64,000 nucleotides of DNA from Rhabditoides inermis (taxonomy: Eukaryota; Nematoda; Chromadorea; Rhabditida; Rhabditidae), in contig CAWZYM010000415.1 in assembly GCA_963966185.1 (NCBI GenBank), positions 1 to 64,000 on the forward strand, written 5' to 3'. The translations under genes were made by a program, and so were the position numbers. The notes below the pieces were generated by a model. The model was not told where the DNA came from. It saw nothing but the letters and a program-made list of their open reading frames with translations, and did not search any database. Of the stretch, positions 12,180 through 24,624 are shown in pieces; position 1 is the stretch's first letter; each line of letters starts with the position of its first letter.

Positions 12180-13769
12180 GTGAATCGAACAGTTGTTCAA
12201 GCGAACAACTGTTCAAGCAAACAACTGTTCAAGCAAACAACTGTGTTCAAGCAAACAACTGTATTCAAGCGAGCAACTTTTCAAGCGAACAACTGTAATC
12301 AAGCAAACAACAGTTCAATCGAACAACTATATTCAAGCGAACAACTGTTCAAGCGAACAATTTTTCAAGCGAACAACTGTTTTAGCGAACAACTGTATTC
12401 AAGCGCTCAACTGTTCAAACGAACAACTGTTCAAGCGAAAGGTTGTTCAAGCGAACAACTGTATTCAAGCGAACAACTTTTCAAGCGAACAGTTGTTCAA
12501 GCGAACAACTGTTCCAACTGTTTAAGCGAACAACTGTACAAGCGAAATGTTGTTCAAGCGAACAGCTGTTCAAGCAAACAACTGTATTCAAGCGAGCAAC
12601 TGTTCAAGCGAACAGTTGTTCAATCGAACAACTGTTTAAGCGAACAACTGTACTCAAGCAAACAACTGTTCAAGCGAACAACTGTTCCAACTGTTTAAGC
12701 GAACAACTGTTTAAGCGAGCAACTGTTCAAGCGAACAGTTGTTCAATCGAACAACTGTTCAAGCAAACAACTGGTCAAGAAAACAATTGTTCAAGCGAAC
12801 AACTGTTCAAGCAAACAACTGTTCGAGCGAACAACTGTTCACGCAAACAACTGGTCAAGTGAACAATTATTCAAGCAAACAATTGTTCAAGCAAACAACT
12901 GTGTTCAAGCAAACAACTGTATTCAAGCGAGCAACTTTTCAAGCGAACAACTGTAATCAAGCAAACAACAGTTCAAGCGAACAACTATATTCAAGCGAAC
13001 AACTGTTCAAGCGAACAATTTTTCAAGCGAACAACTGTTTCAGCGAACAACTGTATTCAAGCGCTCAACTGTTCAAGCGAACAACTGTTCAAGCGAAAGG
13101 TTGTTCAAGCGAACAACTGTATTCAAGCGAACAACTTTTCAAGCGAACAGTTGTTCAAGCGAACAACTGTTCCAACTGTTTAAGCGAACAACTGTACAAG
13201 CGAAATGTTGTTCAAGCGAACAGCTGTTCAAGCAAACAACTGTTCAAGCAAACAACTGTATTCAAGCGAGCAACTGTTCAAGCGAACAGTTGTTCAATCG
13301 AACAACTGTTTAAGCGAACAACTGTATTCAAGCAAACAACTGTTCAAGCGAACAACTGTTCCAACTGTTTAAGCGAACAACTGTACAAGCGAAATGTTGT
13401 TCAAGCGAACAGCTGTTCAAGCAAACAACTGTTCAAGCAAACAACTGTATTCAAGCGAGCAACTGTTCAAGCGAACAGTTGTTCAATCGAACAACTATTC
13501 AAGCGAACAACTGTTCAAGCGAACCGTTGTTCAAGCGAACAACTGTTCAAGCGAACAACTGTATTCAAGCGAACAACTTTTCAAGCAAACAACTGTATTC
13601 AAGCGAACAATTGTTCAAGCCAACAACTGTTCAAGCAAACAACTGTTCAATCAAACAACTGTATTCAAGCGAGCAACTTTTCAAGCGAACAACTGTAATC
13701 AAGCGAACAACAGTTCAAGCGAACAACTATATTCAAGCGAACAACTGTTCAAGCGAACAGTTGTTTAAG

Positions 13770-13887
13770 AACAGTTGTTGTTTGCTTGAACAGTTGTTTG
13801 CTTGAACAGTTGTTCGCTTGAACAACTATTCGATTCACTAGTTCTTCGCCTTAACATTTGTTCGCTTGAACAGTTGTTCTCTTAAAC
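13770..13887 (-). repeat. Micro-inversion inside the 16-bp array, copy 3
   Basis: Third copy of the reversed segment, 6927 bp after copy 2, with the reversed landmark near 13832. It has the same length and flanks as copy 2. It lies upstream of the 14.3-kb duplicated unit and for that reason is not seen again later. Confidence 0.88.
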
Positions 13888-15180
13888 AACTGTTCAAGCG
13901 AACAGTTGTTCAAGCGAACAACTGTATTCAAGCGAACAACTGTTCAAGCAAACAACTGGTCAAGAAAACAATTGTTCAAGCGAACAACTGTTCAAGCAAA
14001 CAACTGTTCGAGCGAACAACTGTTCACGCAAACAACTGGTCAAGTGAACAATTATTCAAGCAAACAATTGTTCAAGCAAACAACTGTATTCAAACGAGCA
14101 ACTGTTCAAGCGAACAGTTGTTCTAGCGAACAACTGTTTAAGCGAACAACTGTATTCAAGCGAACAACTGTTCAAGCAAACAACTTTTCAAGCAAACAGT
14201 TGTTCAAGCGAACAAATGTTAAGGCGAACAATATTTATTCAAGCGAGCAACTTTTCAAGCGAACAACTGTAATCAAGCGAACAACAGTTCAAGCGAACTA
14301 CTTTTCAAGCGAACTGTTGTTCAAGCGAACAACTGTATTCAAGCGAACAATTTTTCAAGCGAACAACTATTCAAGCGAACAACTGTTCAAGCGAACAGTT
14401 GTTCAAGCGAATAGTTGTTCAAGCGAACAGTTGTACAAGCGAACAACTGTATTCAAGCGAAAAACTTTTCAAGAGAACAACTGTTCAAGAGAAAAACTGT
14501 TCAAGCGAACAGTTGTTTAAGCGAACAACTGTACAAGCGAAATGTTGTTCAAGCGAACAGCTGTTCAAGCAAACAACTGTTCAAGCAAACAACTGTATTC
14601 AAGCGAGCAACTGTTCAAGCGAACAGTTGTTCAATCGAACAACTGTTTAAGCGAACAACTGTATTCAAGCAAACAACTGTTCAAGCGAACAACTGTTCCA
14701 ACTGTTTAAGCGAACAACTGTACAAGCGAAATGTTGTTCAAGCGAACAGCTGTTCAAGCAAACAACTGTTCAAGCAAACAACTGTATTCAAGCGAGCAAC
14801 TGTTCAAGCAAACAGTTGTTCAATCGAACAACTATTCAAGCGAACAACTGTTCAAGCGAACAGTTGTTCAAGCGAACAACTGTTCAAGCGAACAACTGTA
14901 TTCAAGCGAACAACTTTTCAAGCAAACAACTGTATTCAAGCGAACAATTGTTCAAGCGAACAACTGTTCAAGCAAACAACTGTTCAATCAAACAACTGTA
15001 TTCAAGCGAGCAACTTTTCAAGCGAACAACTGTAATCAAGCGAACAACAATTCAAGCGAACAACTATATTCAAGCGAACAACTGTTCAAGCGAACAGTTG
15101 TTTAAGAGAACAACTGTTCAAGCGAACAGTTGTTTAAGAGAACAACTGTTCAAGCGAACAAATGTTAAGGCGAAGAACTA

Positions 15181-16678
15181 GTGAATCGAACAGTTGTTCA
15201 AGCGAACAACTGTTCAAGCAAACAACTGTTCAAGCAAACAACTGTATTCAAGCGAGCAACTTTTCAAGCGAACAACTGTTCAAGCGAACAGTTGTTCAAG
15301 CGAACAACTGTATTCAAGCGAACAACTGTTCAAGCAAACAACTGGTCAAGCAAACAATTGTTCAAGCGAACAACTGTTCATGCAAACAACTGTTCAAGCG
15401 AACAACTGTTCAAGCAAACAACTGGTCAAGTGAACAATTATTCAAGCGAACAATTGTTCAAGCAAACAACTGTATTCAAACGAGCAACTGTTCGAGCGAA
15501 CAGTTGTTCTAGCGAACAACTGTTTAAGCGAACAACTGTATTCAAGCGAACAACTGTATTCAAACGAGCAACTGTTCAAGCGAACAATTGTTCAAGCGAA
15601 CAACTGGTCAAGCTAACAACTGGTCAAGCGAACAACTGTTCAAGCGAACAATTCTTCAAGCGAACAACTGGTCAAGCTAACAACTGGTCAAGCGAACAAC
15701 TGTTCCAGCGAACAACTTTTTAAGCGAACAATTGTTCAAGCGAACAAATGGTCAAGCGAACAATGGTTAAAGCAAACAACTGTTCAAGCGAACAACTGTT
15801 CCAACTGTTTAAGCGAACAACTGTACAAGCGAAATGTTGTTCAAGCGAACAGCTGTTCTAGCAAACAACTGGTCAAGCGAACAATTGTTCAAGCGAATAA
15901 CTGTTCAAGCAAACAACTGTATTCAAGCGAGCAACTGTTCAAGCCAACAGTTGTTCAAACAAACAACTGTTTAAGCGAACAACTGTATTCAAGCGAACAA
16001 CTGTTCAAGCGAACAACTGTTCAAGCGAACAGTTGTTCAAGCGAACAACTGTTCAAGCGAACAACTGTATTCAAGCGAACAACTGTTCAAGCAAACAGTT
16101 GTTCAAGCGAACAACTGTTCAAGCGAACAACTGTATTCAAGCGAACAACTTTTCAAGCGAACAACTGTTCAAGCGAACAACTGTTCAAGCGAACAGTTGT
16201 TCAAGCGAACAATTGTTCAAGCGATCAACTGTATTCAAGCGAACAACTTTTCAAGCAAACAGTTGTTCAAGCGAACAACTGTATTCAAGCGAACAACTTT
16301 TCAAGCAAACAGTTGTTCAAGCGAACAAATGTTAAGGCGAACAATATTTATTCAAGCGAGCAACTTTTCAAGCGAACAACTGTAATCAAGCGAACAACTT
16401 TTCAAGCGAACTGTTGTTCAAGCGAACAACCGTTCAAGCGAACAACTGTATTCAAGCGAACAACTTTTCAAGCGAACAACTATTCAAGCGAACAACTGTT
16501 CAAGCGAACAGTTGTTCAAGCGAACAGTTGTTCAAGCGAACAACTGTTCAAGCGAACAACTCTATTCAAGCGAACAACTTTTCAAGCAAACAACTGTATT
16601 CAAGCGAACCATTGTTCAAGCGAACAGCTGTTTAAGAGAACAACTGTTCAAGCGAACAAATGTTAAGGCGAAGAACTA
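15181..16678 (+). repeat. 1498-bp higher-order unit, copy 2
   Basis: Same unit as at 8254 (offset 6927), with the same CTGGTCAAGCTAAC, TTCATGCAAAC and ATGGTTAAAGC marks. The monomer near 16054 reads CAAGCG where copy 1 reads CAATCG. Confidence 0.85.
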
Positions 16679-19122
16679 GTGAATCGAACAGTTGTTCAAG
16701 CGAACAACTGTTCAAGCAAACAACTGTTCAAGCAAACAACTGTGTTCAAGCAAACAACTGTATTCAAGCGAGCAACTTTTCAAGCGAACAACTGTAATCA
16801 AGCAAACAACAGTTCAAGCGAACAACTATATTCAAGCGAACAACTGTTCAAGCGAACAATTTTTCAAGCGAACAACTGTTTCAGCGAACAACTGTATTCA
16901 AGCGCTCAACTGTTCAAGCGAACAACTGTTCAAGCGAAAGGTTGTCCAAGCGAACAACTGTATTCAAGCGAACAACTTTTCAAGCGAACAGTTGTTCAAG
17001 CGAACAACTGTTCCAACTGTTTAAGCGAACAACTGTACAAGCGAAATGTTGTTCAAGCGAACAGCTGTTCAAGCAAACAACTGTTCAAGCGAACAACTGT
17101 ATTCAAGCGAACAACTTTTCAAGCGAACAACTGTTCAAGCGAACAACTGTTCAAGCGAACAGTTGTTCAAGCGAACAATTGTTCAAGCGATCAACTGTAT
17201 TCAAGCGAACAACTTTTCAAGCAAACAGTTGTTCAAGCGAACAACTGTATTCAAGCGAACAACTTTTCAAGCAAACAGTTGTTCAAGCGATTAAATGTTA
17301 AGGCGAACAATATTTATTCAAGCGAGCAACTTTTCAAGCGAACAACTGTAATCAAGCGAACAACTTTTCAAGCGAACTGTTGTTTAAGCGAACAACCGTT
17401 CAAGCGAACAACTGTATTCAAGCGAACAACTTTTCAAGCGAACAACTATTCAAGCGAACAACTGTTCAAGCGAACAGTTGTTCAAGCGAACAGTTGTTCA
17501 AGCGAACAACTGTTCAAGCGAACAACTCTATTCAAGCGAACAACTTTTCAAGCAAACAACTGTATTCAAGCGAATCATTGTTCAAGCGAACAGTTGTTTA
17601 AGAGAACAACTGTTCAAGCGAACAAATGTTAAGGCGAAGAACTAGTGAATCGAACAGTTGTTCAAGCGAACAACTGTTCAAGCAAACAACTGTTCAAGCA
17701 AACAACTGTGTTCAAGCAAACAACTGTATTCAAGCGAGCAACTTTTCAAGCGAACAACTGTAATCAAGCAAACAACAGTTCAATCGAACAACTATATTCA
17801 AGCGAACAACTGTTCAAGCGAACAATTTTTCAAGCGAACAACTGTTTTAGCGAACAACTGTATTCAAGCGCTCAACTGTTCAAACGAACAACTGTTCAAG
17901 CGAAAGGTTGTTCAAGCGAACAACTGTATTCAAGCGAACAACTATTCAAGCGAACAACTGTTCAAGCGAACAGTTGTTCAAGCGAACAGTTGTTCAAGCG
18001 AACAGTTGTTCAAGCGAACAACTGTTCAAGCGAACAACTCTATTCAAGCGAACAACTTTTCAAGCAAACAACTGTATTCAAGCGAACCATTGTTCAAGCG
18101 AACAGTTGTTTAAGAGAACAACTGTTCAAGCGAACAAATGTTAAGGCGAAGAACTAGTGAATCGAACAGTTGTTCAAGCGAACAACTGTTCAAGCAAACA
18201 ACTGTTCAAGCAAACAACTGTGTTCAAGCAAACAACTGTATTCAAGCGAGCAACTTTTCAAGCGAACAACTGTAATCAAGCAAACAACAGTTCAAGCGAA
18301 CAACTATATTCAAGCGAACAACTGTTCAAGCGAACAATTTTTCAAGCGAACAACTGTTTCAGCGAACAACTGTATTCAAGCGCTCAACTGTTCAAGCGAA
18401 CAACTGTTCAAGCGAAAGGTTGTCCAAGCGAACAACTGTATTCAAGCGAACAACTTTTCAAGCGAACAGTTGTTCAAGCGAACAACTGTTCCAACTGTTT
18501 AAGCGAACAACTGTACAAGCGAAATGTTGTTCAAGCGAACAGCTGTTCAAGCAAACAACTGTTCAAGCGAACAACTGTATTCAAGCGAACAACTTTTCAA
18601 GCGAACAACTGTTCAAGCGAACAACTGTTCAAGCGAACAGTTGTTCAAGCGAACAATTGTTCAAGCGATCAACTGTATTCAAGCGAACAACTTTTCAAGC
18701 AAACAGTTGTTCAAGCGAACAACTGTATTCAAGCGAACAACTTTTCAAGCAAACAGTTGTTCAAGCGATTAAATGTTAAGGCGAACAATATTTATTCAAG
18801 CGAGCAACTTTTCAAGCGAACAACTGTAATCAAGCGAACAACTTTTCAAGCGAACTGTTGTTTAAGCGAACAACCGTTCAAGCGAACAACTGTATTCAAG
18901 CGAACAACTTTTCAAGCGAACAACTATTCAAGCGAACAACTGTTCAAGCGAACAGTTGTTCAAGCGAACAGTTGTTCAAGCGAACAACTGTTCAAGCGAA
19001 CAACTCTATTCAAGCGAACAACTTTTCAAGCAAACAACTGTATTCAAGCGAATCATTGTTCAAGCGAACAGTTGTTTAAGAGAACAACTGTTCAAGCGAA
19101 CAAATGTTAAGGCGAAGAACTA
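16679..19122 (+). repeat. 966 + 512 + 966-bp higher-order cluster, copy 2
   Basis: Landmarks at 16679, 17645, 18157 and 19123. The middle unit is 512 bp rather than 496 bp because of one additional GAACAGTTGTTCAAGC monomer at about 17970-17990. This one-monomer difference cleanly separates this cluster lineage (also at 30972) from the 496-bp lineage (9752, 20755, 35048). Confidence 0.87.
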
Positions 19123-20754
19123 GTGAATCGAACAGTTGTTCAAGCGAACAACTGTTCAAGCAAACAACTGTTCAAGCAAACAACTGTGTTCAAGCAAACA
19201 ACTGTATTCAAGCGAGCAACTTTTCAAGCGAACAACTGTAATCAAGCAAACAACAGTTCAATCGAACAACTATATTCAAGCGAACAACTGTTCAAGCGAA
19301 CAATTTTTCAAGCGAACAACTGTTTTAGCGAACAACTGTATTCAAGCGCTCAACTGTTCAAACGAACAACTGTTCAAGCGAAAGGTTGTTCAAGCGAACA
19401 ACTGTATTCAAGCGAACAACTTTTCAAGCGAACAGTTGTTCAAGCGAACAACTGTTCCAACTGTTTAAGCGAACAACTGTACAAGCGAAATGTTGTTCAA
19501 GCGAACAGCTGTTCAAGCGAACAACTGTTTAAGCGAGCAACTGTTCAAGCGAACAGTTGTTCAATCGAACAACTGTTCAAGCAAACAACTGGTCAAGAAA
19601 ACAATTGTTCAAGCGAACAACTGTTCAAGCAAACAACTGTTCGAGCGAACAACTGTTCACGCAAACAACTGGTCAAGTGAACAATTATTCAAGCAAACAA
19701 TTGTTCAAGCAAACAACTGTATTCAAACGAGCAACTGTTCAAGCGAACAGTTGTTCTAGCGAACAACTGTTTAAGCGAACAACTGTATTCAAGCGAACAA
19801 CTGTTCAAGCGAACAACTTTTCAAGCAAACAGTTGTTCAAGCGAACAAATGTTAAGGCGAACAATATTTATTCAAGCGAGCAACTTTTCAAGCGAACAAC
19901 TGTAATCAAGCGAACAACAGTTCAAGCGAACTACTTTTCAAGCAAACTGTTGTTCAAGCGAACAACTGTATTCAAGCGAACAATTTTTCAAGCGAACAAC
20001 TATTCAAGCGAACAACTGTTCAAGCGAACAGTTGTTCAAGCGAACAGTTGTTCAAGCGAACAGTTGTACAAGCGAACAACTGTATTCAAGCGAAAAACTT
20101 TTCAAGCGAACAACTGTTCAAGAGAAAAACTGTTCAAGCGAACAGTTGTTTAAGCGAACAACTGTACAAGCGAAATGTTGTTCAAGCGAACAGCTGTTCA
20201 AGCAAACAACTGTTCAAGCAAACAACTGTATTCAAGCGAGCAACTGTTCAAGCGAACAGTTGTTCAATCGAACAACTGTTTAAGCGAACAACTGTATTCA
20301 AGCAAACAACTGTTCAAGCGAACAACTGTTCCAACTGTTTAAGCGAACAACTGTACAAGCGAAATGTTGTTCAAGCGAACAGCTGTTCAAGCAAACAACT
20401 GTTCAAGCAAACAACTGTATTCAAGCGAGCAACTGTTCAAGCAAACAGTTGTTCAATCGAACAACTATTCAAGCGAACAACTGTTCAAGCGAACAGTTGT
20501 TCAAGCGAACAACTGTTCAAGCGAACAACTGTTCAAGCGAACAACTTTTCAAGCAAACAACTGTATTCAAGCGAACAATTGTTCAAGCGAACAACTGTTC
20601 AAGCAAACAACTGTTCAATCAAACAACTGTATTCAAGCGAGCAACTTTTCAAGCGAACAACTGTAATCAAGCGAACAACAATTCAAGCGAACAACTATAT
20701 TCAAGCGAACAACTGTTTAAGCGAACAGTTGTTTAAGAGAACAACTGTTCAAGC

Positions 20755-23696
20755 GAACAACTGTATTCAAGCGCTCAACTGTTCAAGCGAACAACTGTTC
20801 AAGCGAAAGGTTGTCCAAGCGAACAACTGTATTCAAGCGAACAACTTTTCAAGCGAACAGTTGTTCAAGCGAACAACTGTTCCAACTGTTTAAGCGAACA
20901 ACTGTACAAGCGAAATGTTGTTCAAGCGAACAGCTGTTCAAGCAAACAACTGTTCAAGCGAACAACTGTATTCAAGCGAACAACTTTTCAAGCGAACAAC
21001 TGTTCAAGCGAACAACTGTTCAAGCGAACAGTTGTTCAAGCGAACAATTGTTCAAGCGATCAACTGTATTCAAGCGAACAACTTTTCAAGCAAACAGTTG
21101 TTCAAGCGAACAACTGTATTCAAGCGAACAACTTTTCAAGCAAACAGTTGTTCAAGCGATTAAATGTTAAGGCGAACAATATTTATTCAAGCGAGCAACT
21201 TTTCAAGCGAACAACTGTAATCAAGCGAACAACTTTTCAAGCGAACTGTTGTTTAAGCGAACAACCGTTCAAGCGAACAACTGTATTCAAGCGAACAACT
21301 TTTCAAGCGAACAACTATTCAAGCGAACAACTGTTCAAGCAAACAGTTGTTCAAGCGAACAGTTGTTCAAGCGAACAACTGTTCAAGCGAACAACTCTAT
21401 TCAAGCGAACAACTTTTCAAGCAAACAACTGTATTCAAGCGAATCATTGTTCAAGCGAACAGTTGTTTAAGAGAACAACTGTTCAAGCGAACAAATGTTA
21501 AGGCGAAGAACTAGTGAATCGAACAGTTGTTCAAGCGAACAACTGTTCAAGCAAACAACTGTTCAAGCAAACAACTGTGTTCAAGCAAACAACTGTATTC
21601 AAGCGAGCAACTTTTCAAGCGAACAACTGTAATCAAGCAAACAACAGTTCAATCGAACAACTATATTCAAGCGAACAACTGTTCAAGCGAACAATTTTTC
21701 AAGCGAACAACTGTTTTAGCGAACAACTGTATTCAAGCGCTCAACTGTTCAAACGAACAACTGTTCAAGCGAAAGGTTGTTCAAGCGAACAACTGTATTC
21801 AAGCGAACAACTATTCAAGCAAACAACTGTTCAAGCGAACAGTTGTTCAAGCGAACAGTTGTTCAAGCGAACAACTGTTCAAGCGAACAACTCTATTCAA
21901 GCGAACAACTTTTCAAGCAAACAACTGTATTCAAGCGAACCATTGTTCAAGCGAACAGTTGTTTAAGAGAACAACTGTTCAAGCGAACAAATGTTAAGGC
22001 GAAGAACTAGTGAATCGAACAGTTGTTCAAGCGAACAACTGTTCAAGCAAACAACTGTTCAAGCAAACAACTGTGTTCAAGCAAACAACTGTATTCAAGC
22101 GAGCAACTTTTCAAGCGAACAACTGTAATCAAGCAAACAACAGTTCAAGCGAACAACTATATTCAAGCGAACAACTGTTCAAGCGAACAATTTTTCAAGC
22201 GAACAACTGTTTCAGCGAACAACTGTATTCAAGCGCTCAACTGTTCAAGCGAACAACTGTTCAAGCGAAAGGTTGTCCAAGCGAACAACTGTATTCAAGC
22301 GAACAACTTTTCAAGCGAACAGTTGTTCAAGCGAACAACTGTTCCAACTGTTTAAGCGAACAACTGTACAAGCGAAATGTTGTTCAAGCGAACAGCTGTT
22401 CAAGCAAACAACTGTTCAAGCGAACAACTGTATTCAAGCGAACAACTTTTCAAGCGAACAACTGTTCAAGCGAACAACTGTTCAAGCGAACAGTTGTTCA
22501 AGCGAACAATTGTTCAAGCGATCAACTGTATTCAAGCGAACAACTTTTCAAGCAAACAGTTGTTCAAGCGAACAACTGTATTCAAGCGAACAACTTTTCA
22601 AGCAAACAGTTGTTCAAGCGATTAAATGTTAAGGCGAACAATATTTATTCAAGCGAGCAACTTTTCAAGCGAACAACTGTAATCAAGCGAACAACTTTTC
22701 AAGCGAACTGTTGTTTAAGCGAACAACCGTTCAAGCGAACAACTGTATTCAAGCGAACAACTTTTCAAGCGAACAACTATTCAAGCGAACAACTGTTCAA
22801 GCGAACAGTTGTTCAAGCGAACAGTTGTTCAAGCGAACAACTGTTCAAGCGAACAACTCTATTCAAGCGAACAACTTTTCAAGCAAACAACTGTATTCAA
22901 GCGAATCATTGTTCAAGCGAACAGTTGTTTAAGAGAACAACTGTTCAAGCGAACAAATGTTAAGGCGAAGAACTAGTGAATCGAACAGTTGTTCAAGCGA
23001 ACAACTGTTCAAGCAAACAACTGTTCAAGCAAACAACTGTGTTCAAGCAAACAACTGTATTCAAGCGAGCAACTTTTCAAGCGAACAACTGTAATCAAGC
23101 AAACAACAGTTCAATCGAACAACTATATTCAAGCGAACAACTGTTCAAGCGAACAATTTTTCAAGCGAACAACTGTTTTAGCGAACAACTGTATTCAAGC
23201 GCTCAACTGTTCAAACGAACAACTGTTCAAGCGAAAGGTTGTTCAAGCGAACAACTGTATTCAAGCGAACAACTTTTCAAGCGAACAGTTGTTCAAGCGA
23301 ACAACTGTTCCAACTGTTTAAGCGAACAACTGTACAAGCGAAATGTTGTTCAAGCGAACAGCTGTTCAAGCAAACAACTGTATTCAAGCGAGCAACTGTT
23401 CAAGCGAACAGTTGTTCAATCGAACAACTGTTTAAGCGAACAACTGTACTCAAGCAAACAACTGTTCAAGCGAACAACTGTTCCAACTGTTTAAGCGAAC
23501 AACTGTTTAAGCGAGCAACTGTTCAAGCGAACAGTTGTTCAATCGAACAACTGTTCAAGCAAACAACTGGTCAAGAAAACAATTGTTCAAGCGAACAACT
23601 GTTCAAGCAAACAACTGTTCGAGCGAACAACTGTTCACGCAAACAACTGGTCAAGTGAACAATTATTCAAGCAAACAATTGTTCAAGCAAACAACT
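20755..23696 (+). repeat. 2.9-kb block repeating 9959-12900
   Basis: It begins at the TGTATTCAAGCGCTC mark and matches 9959-12900 at a constant offset of 10796 bp, with landmarks at 21514, 22010 and 22976 (spacings 496 and 966). The preceding 19706-20740 is instead a copy of about 14073-15105 (offset 5633). The array here is therefore a splice of two older blocks at about 20750. Confidence 0.82.
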
Positions 23697-24624
23697 GTAT
23701 TCAAACGAGCAACTGTTCAAGCGAACAGTTGTTCTAGCGAACAACTGTTTAAGCGAACAACTGTATTCAAGCGAACAACTGTTCAAGCGAACAACTTTTC
23801 AAGCAAACAGTTGTTCAAGCGAACAAATGTATTCAAGCGAACAATTTTTCAAGCGAACAACTATTCAAGCGAACAACTGTTCAAGCGAACAGTTGTTCAA
23901 GCGAACAGTTGTACAAGCGAACAACTGTATTCAAGCGAAAAACTTTTCAAGCGAACAACTGTTCAAGAGAAAAACTGTTCAAGCGAACAGTTGTTTAAGC
24001 GAACAACTGTACAAGCGAAATGTTGTTCAAGCGAACAGCTGTTCAAGCAAACAACTGTTCAAGCAAACAACTGTATTCAAGCGAGCAACTGTTCAAGCGA
24101 ACAGTTGTTCAATCGAACAACTGTTTAAGCGAACAACTGTATTCAAGCAAACAACTGTTCAAGCGAACAACTGTTCCAACTGTTTAAGCGAACAACTGTA
24201 CAAGCGAAATGTTGTTCAAGCGAACAGCTGTTCAAGCAAACAACTGTTCAAGCAAACAACTGTATTCAAGCGAGCAACTGTTCAAGCAAACAGTTGTTCA
24301 ATCGAACAACTATTCAAGCGAACAACTGTTCAAGCGAACAGTTGTTCAAGCGAACAACTGTTCAAGCGAACAACTGTTCAAGCGAACAACTTTTCAAGCA
24401 AACAACTGTATTCAAGCGAACAATTGTTCAAGCGAACAACTGTTCAAGCAAACAACTGTTCAATCAAACAACTGTATTCAAGCGAGCAACTTTTCAAGCG
24501 AACAACTGTAATCAAGCGAACAACAATTCAAGCGAACAACTATATTCAAGCGAACAACTGTTTAAGCGAACAGTTGTTTAAGAGAACAACTGTTCAAGCG
24601 AACAAATGTTAAGGCGAAGAACTA

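Larger units (their letters stand above)
5961..12887 (+). repeat. 6.9-kb tandem duplication, copy A
   Basis: First of two head-to-tail copies. Both begin in CAAGCAAACAACTGTGTT. Copy A matches copy B at an offset of 6927 bp up to about 11040. It then matches at 6943, because copy B has one more 16-bp monomer near 17970, and at about 6818 near the end, because copy B lacks ~125 bp after 19507. Inside are a micro-inversion, a 1498-bp block and two 966-bp blocks. Copy A ends exactly where copy B starts, which marks a direct tandem event. Confidence 0.85.
12888..19705 (+). repeat. 6.9-kb tandem duplication, copy B
   Basis: Second copy of the 5961-12887 unit. Its landmarks at 15181, 16679, 17645, 18157 and 19123 repeat the copy A series 8254, 9752, 10718, 11214 and 12180. 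It differs by an extra 16-bp monomer at about 17970 and a ~125-bp deletion after about 19507. Its second half is also the start of the 14.3-kb duplication described below, so the two events overlap. Confidence 0.85.
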
